From Streptosporangiaceae bacterium (GTDB taxonomy: Bacteria; Actinomycetota; Actinomycetes; Streptosporangiales; Streptosporangiaceae), in contig JASHOI010000098.1 of the NCBI GenBank assembly GCA_030041195.1, positions 1-7,804 of the forward strand: DNA of 7,804 nt, given 5' to 3'. Below the pieces are notes generated by a model, which had not been told where the DNA came from, did no database searches, and saw only the letters and a program-made list of their open reading frames with translations. The translations under genes and the position numbers were made by a program. The first letter of the stretch is position 1. The number at the start of each line of letters is the position of its first letter. This document shows, piece after piece, positions 5,198 through 7,804 of this stretch.

Positions 5198-6604
5198 GAT
5201 CCCTACGCAAGCTGGCTCACCTCAGGCGACAACGCCTGGCAGATGACGGCGGCGACGCTCGTCGGTCTGATGAGCATCCCCGCGCTCGCTGTTCTCTATG
5301 GCGGGATAGTCCAGCGTAAGTGGGCAGTCAACACGATGATGATGGTGTTCAGCGCGTTCTGCCTGACCCTCATCGTGTGGGTGCTGTGGGCATTCAAGAT
5401 GGGTTTCGGTACCCCGTGGATCTCGTCATTCGTCGGCAGGCCGGACTCGGTCGTGGGCCAGGCGGGTGAACAGGCGCAGGCGAACATCCCGTTGCTCAAC
5501 GGGCTGATGCCGAAGTTCAGGTTCCCCGAGGGATCGCTGGTCTACTTCCAGTTCGTGTTCGCGGCGATCACGCCGATCCTGTTCATCGGCAGCGTCATCG
5601 GCCGGATCAAGTTCAAGGTCTGGCTGATCTTCGTGCCGCTGTGGATCACATTCGCCTACGCGGTGAACGCGTTCCTGCTGTGGGGCGGCGGCTACTGGGC
5701 GCAGAAGGGCGCACTCGACTTCTCCGGCGGTTACGTGATCCACCTGGCGGCGGGCGTGTCCGGCTTCGTCGCCGCCGCGGTGGTCGGGCCCCGGTTGCAG
5801 CGCGACCGCGAGAAGGCGGTGCCGAACAACCTGCTGTTCATCGCCGTCGGCGCGGGAATCCTGTGGCTCGGCTGGAACGGGTTCAACGGCGGTGACCCGT
5901 ACTTCGCCGGGGCGGACGCCACCGCGGCCGTGGTCAACACCAACCTTGCCACCGCGGTCGCGATGATGACCTGGATCATCATGGACATGGCGTTCTCCAA
6001 GGAGCGCAAGCCCACCTTCCTTGGCGGCGTCAACGGCATGATCTGCGGCCTGGTCGGCATCACGCCAGCGGCCGGTTATGTGAACGGCGTCGGCGCCATC
6101 ATCATCGGGCTGGTCGACTCCGCCGTGGTCTGGGCGCTGTTCGCCTATCTGCCGCGGAAGGTCTGGCCGTTCAACAAGGTGGACGATGCGCTGGGCGTGG
6201 TGTACACGCACGGCTTCGCCGGGCTGCTCGGCGGCCTGCTGGTCGGCCTGCTCGCCGATCCGAAGATGATCGTCTATCTGGGCGTCGGCAAGACCTCGAG
6301 CGTGAGCGGCGCAGGCCTGTTCTACGGTCACCCGAAGCAGCTGGCGATCCAGGCGGGCGCGGCGCTGACGGTGATCATCTGGGACGGGGTCGTGACGTTC
6401 GTCCTGCTGCGCGTCATCGGGCTGTTCATGAAGCTCCGCGAGCCCGACGAGGCCCTGCTGGCCGGCGACATCGTGATCCACGGCGAGGTCGCCTACCCGA
6501 ACGAAGAGCCGGACGCCGAGCCCGCGTTCGCCGAGATCCCCGGCGAGCCGGTACCGGAGGAGCACCATCACCAGAAGGTGCTCACGGACGAGCACTCGCC
6601 ATGA
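5195..6604 (+). CDS. amt: Ammonium transporter, Amt/MEP/Rh family
   Basis: 469 residues from the TTG at 5195; an integral membrane protein with about 11 helices that normally works as a trimer importing ammonium. Landmarks by alignment to E. coli AmtB: Phe-gate residues F122 and F230 (in GFNGG), recruitment-site W163, the structural D175, and the pore twin histidines H183 (GGYVIH) and H339 (YTHG). The position equivalent to AmtB S219 is D234 (GFNGGDPY), so the periplasmic ammonium site differs; I recall GWNGFNGGDPY-type sequences in other actinomycete Amts, but this needs checking. The cytoplasmic tail has the family HGE.AY signature (429-434) and then an acidic, Pro-rich, His-containing end (435-469) longer than in AmtB. 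A GlnR-like array precedes the gene. Unlike the common amt-glnK-glnD order, no PII gene follows; a hairpin and a convergent gene do. Confidence 0.95.
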   Translation: MDPYASWLTSGDNAWQMTAATLVGLMSIPALAVLYGGIVQRKWAVNTMMMVFSAFCLTLIVWVLWAFKMGFGTPWISSFVGRPDSVVGQAGEQAQANIPLLNGLMPKFRFPEGSLVYFQFVFAAITPILFIGSVIGRIKFKVWLIFVPLWITFAYAVNAFLLWGGGYWAQKGALDFSGGYVIHLAAGVSGFVAAAVVGPRLQRDREKAVPNNLLFIAVGAGILWLGWNGFNGGDPYFAGADATAAVVNTNLATAVAMMTWIIMDMAFSKERKPTFLGGVNGMICGLVGITPAAGYVNGVGAIIIGLVDSAVVWALFAYLPRKVWPFNKVDDALGVVYTHGFAGLLGGLLVGLLADPKMIVYLGVGKTSSVSGAGLFYGHPKQLAIQAGAALTVIIWDGVVTFVLLRVIGLFMKLREPDEALLAGDIVIHGEVAYPNEEPDAEPAFAEIPGEPVPEEHHHQKVLTDEHSP

Positions 6605-6638
6605 CCTGAACCGCGACCTGAACCGTGACCTGAACCGC
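6603..6638. repeat. 12-bp tandem repeat, three units
   Basis: GACCTGAACCGC (6603-6614), GACCTGAACCGT (6615-6626) and GACCTGAACCGC (6627-6638) follow in tandem, with a decayed fourth unit (GACC) after. The first unit overlaps the last bases of the amt stop codon. Each unit brings its own TGA. A function is not evident; slippage duplication is the simplest explanation. Confidence 0.85.
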
Positions 6639-6673
6639 GACCACCGCAACGGCCGGGACTGGCTGCCCCGGCC

Positions 6674-6713
6674 TGTGGCCGGGTACCCGCAGGCGGGCGG
6701 GTACCCGGCCGCA
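6674..6713. terminator. Bidirectional hairpin terminator between convergent genes
   Basis: A perfect 13-bp stem pairs GGCCGGGTACCCG (6677-6689) with CGGGTACCCGGCC (6698-6710) around an 8-nt loop. It extends outward through a T-G wobble to G-C and T-A pairs (6674-6676 with 6711-6713). It lies 70 bp after the amt stop and 34 bp after the stop of the convergent thiamine-diphosphate enzyme, so it can serve both. No T-run follows on either side, as is common for actinomycete terminators. Confidence 0.8.
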
Positions 6714-6746
6714 CGGTATCCCGGCCGCGCGAAACACCGGCCGCCG

Positions 6747-7804
6747 TCAGTGGCCCCGGAAGGCCTCCTCAAGCCACCACGAGCCGTGCTCCGACGTGAC
6801 CTTGGCGTCGATCAGCAGCGGCGTCTCCCGCGGTCCGTCCAGCCAGACCCGGACCGCCCGCAGGTCGCGGCGGCGTCGCACGGTGACCCCCTGGCAGCCG
6901 AACCCGCGCCCGATCCGCGCGATCTTCACCGGGGGGAAGCGGACGGTGTCGACCGGGTCTCCGTCCGGCCCGAAATGGTGCACCTCCGCGCCGTAGGCGT
7001 CATCGTCGTAGACCACGATGACCATCGGCAGGCCGAGCCTGACCACGGTCTCCAGCTCGCTGACCCCCATCAGCGCGCCGCCGTCGCCGAGCGCGGCCAC
7101 GGTCAGCCGGTCCGGCCTGGCGATCGCGGAACCGATCGCCGACGCCAGCCCGAGGCCGATGGACTGGTAGGCCTGGGTGAAGCAGAACCCGTCGGCGTCC
7201 GGCACGCTCAGGTACATGCTCGGATAGCCCATGAAGTTGCCCGAGTCGACCGCCACAATCCGCTCGGCCGGCAGCAGGTCATCGAGGCCGATCGACAGCG
7301 TGCGCGGGTCGATCCGGTCGTCGGTGCTCTCGTCTGCGTACGGCACATCCCGCCAGCGGACCTGCGCGGCGATCCGGTCCTTCAGCGCCGCCGACCGGTA
7401 GCCAGGCCCGCCGCCGGAAGCCCCGGCGAGGGCGTCGTCCACGGCCCGCGCGGTCAGCGCCACGTCGCCGGTCACGCCCAGCGCAACCGGCCGGTGCGCG
7501 CCCAGGGCCGAAGGATCGTCATCCACCTGGGCCACGGTCGCCTCAGGGCCGATCAGGGTCCCGTGCCGCAGCGTCCACATGTTCAGCGAGCAGCCCCAGC
7601 CGACGACGAGGTCGGCGCCCCGGATCAGCTCGGCGGCCAGCGGCGACGCAAAGCCGCCGCTCACGTCCAGGTCCCACGGGCTGCCGCGGAACAGGCCCTT
7701 GCCCGCCGCCGAGGTCGCGAGCAGCGCGCCGCACCGGTCCGCGAGCCGCTCCAGGTCGGCGCGCGCTCCGGCCAGGCGTGCCCCCCGCCCGGCGATGAAC
7801 ACCG
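6747..7804 (-). CDS. Thiamine-diphosphate-dependent enzyme (acetolactate synthase/decarboxylase superfamily), C-terminal two domains
   Basis: 352 codons including the stop; the start lies beyond the right edge, so about 190 residues of the N-terminal pyrimidine-binding domain with the catalytic glutamate are not seen. Numbering from base 7802, residues 1-125 form the central Rossmann-like domain (VFIAGRGARLAGA; ADLVVGWGCSLN at 64-73). Residues 165-345 form the diphosphate-binding domain: QAYQSIGLGLASAIG (210-224) and the cofactor motif GDGG (239-242), reaching YDDDAYGAE at 265-273. The metal-binding position is D267 instead of the commoner Asn, as also found in catabolic acetolactate synthases. 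It would decarboxylate a 2-oxo acid and possibly ligate the product; the substrate is unknown. It converges on amt and shares a terminator with it. Superfamily certain, specific reaction not. Confidence 0.9.
   Translation of the reverse strand, partial: VFIAGRGARLAGARADLERLADRCGALLATSAAGKGLFRGSPWDLDVSGGFASPLAAELIRGADLVVGWGCSLNMWTLRHGTLIGPEATVAQVDDDPSALGAHRPVALGVTGDVALTARAVDDALAGASGGGPGYRSAALKDRIAAQVRWRDVPYADESTDDRIDPRTLSIGLDDLLPAERIVAVDSGNFMGYPSMYLSVPDADGFCFTQAYQSIGLGLASAIGSAIARPDRLTVAALGDGGALMGVSELETVVRLGLPMVIVVYDDDAYGAEVHHFGPDGDPVDTVRFPPVKIARIGRGFGCQGVTVRRRRDLRAVRVWLDGPRETPLLIDAKVTSEHGSWWLEEAFRGH

Noticed and set aside
5426..6772. 448-codon open frame on the minus strand opposite amt, including an FRSRFRS repeat
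   Set aside because: Shadow of the amt codon pattern; the repeat is only the 12-bp tandem repeat read in reverse, and no domain is recognisable.
1..7804. CRISPR arrays, tRNA or rRNA genes, prophage or defence genes
   Set aside because: No spaced direct repeats, cloverleaf or rRNA sequence, and no protein of these classes was seen on either strand.

Overview
The window looks like chromosomal DNA from a high-G+C actinomycete (Actinomycetota). The evidence is very high G+C at third codon positions, GTG and TTG starts, stop/start overlaps of the GTGA and ATGA type, and GlnR-type nitrogen-control half-sites. The order or genus cannot be read from the sequence alone.

Left block, minus strand (1-4501): a compact operon read right to left. 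A LacI/GalR-family repressor (3231-4328) is followed at 13 bp by the two permeases (2237-3217 and 1175-2233) and two ATPases (123-1178, then a fragment from 126 off the left edge) of a peptide/nickel/oligosaccharide (Opp/Dpp) ABC importer. The genes are 3 bp apart or overlap by 4 bp, so they are almost certainly co-transcribed. No substrate-binding protein is visible in the window. Upstream of the repressor lie two identical perfect 14-bp palindromes (4378-4391 and 4443-4456), which are very probably its operators, and a weak promoter. The LacI regulator suggests a carbohydrate rather than a peptide cargo; this is inference.

Centre (4329-5194): an unusually long divergent intergenic region of about 870 bp. 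Besides the operators it holds a GTnAC-n6-GTnAC pair behind the repressor promoter, a bulged hairpin (4582-4619), a 66-bp imperfect palindrome with an extra direct copy of its arm (4750-4832), an orphan intrinsic terminator pointing right (4911-4938), and a GlnR-like half-site array (5027-5106) just before the ammonium transporter gene.

Right block: an Amt/Rh ammonium transporter on the plus strand (5195-6604, from a TTG start with a good ribosome binding site), with no glnK or glnD after it. A 12-bp tandem repeat directly after its stop and a strong 13-bp-stem hairpin (6677-6710) separate it from a convergent thiamine-diphosphate enzyme of the acetolactate-synthase/decarboxylase superfamily, whose N-terminal part runs off the right edge.

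Taken together, the window pairs a probable sugar-responsive importer with a probable nitrogen-responsive ammonium transporter across one regulatory region. GlnR-like sites near both genes suggest, but do not show, a shared nitrogen input. I see no clearly undescribed multi-gene system; the least explained DNA is the central intergenic region.
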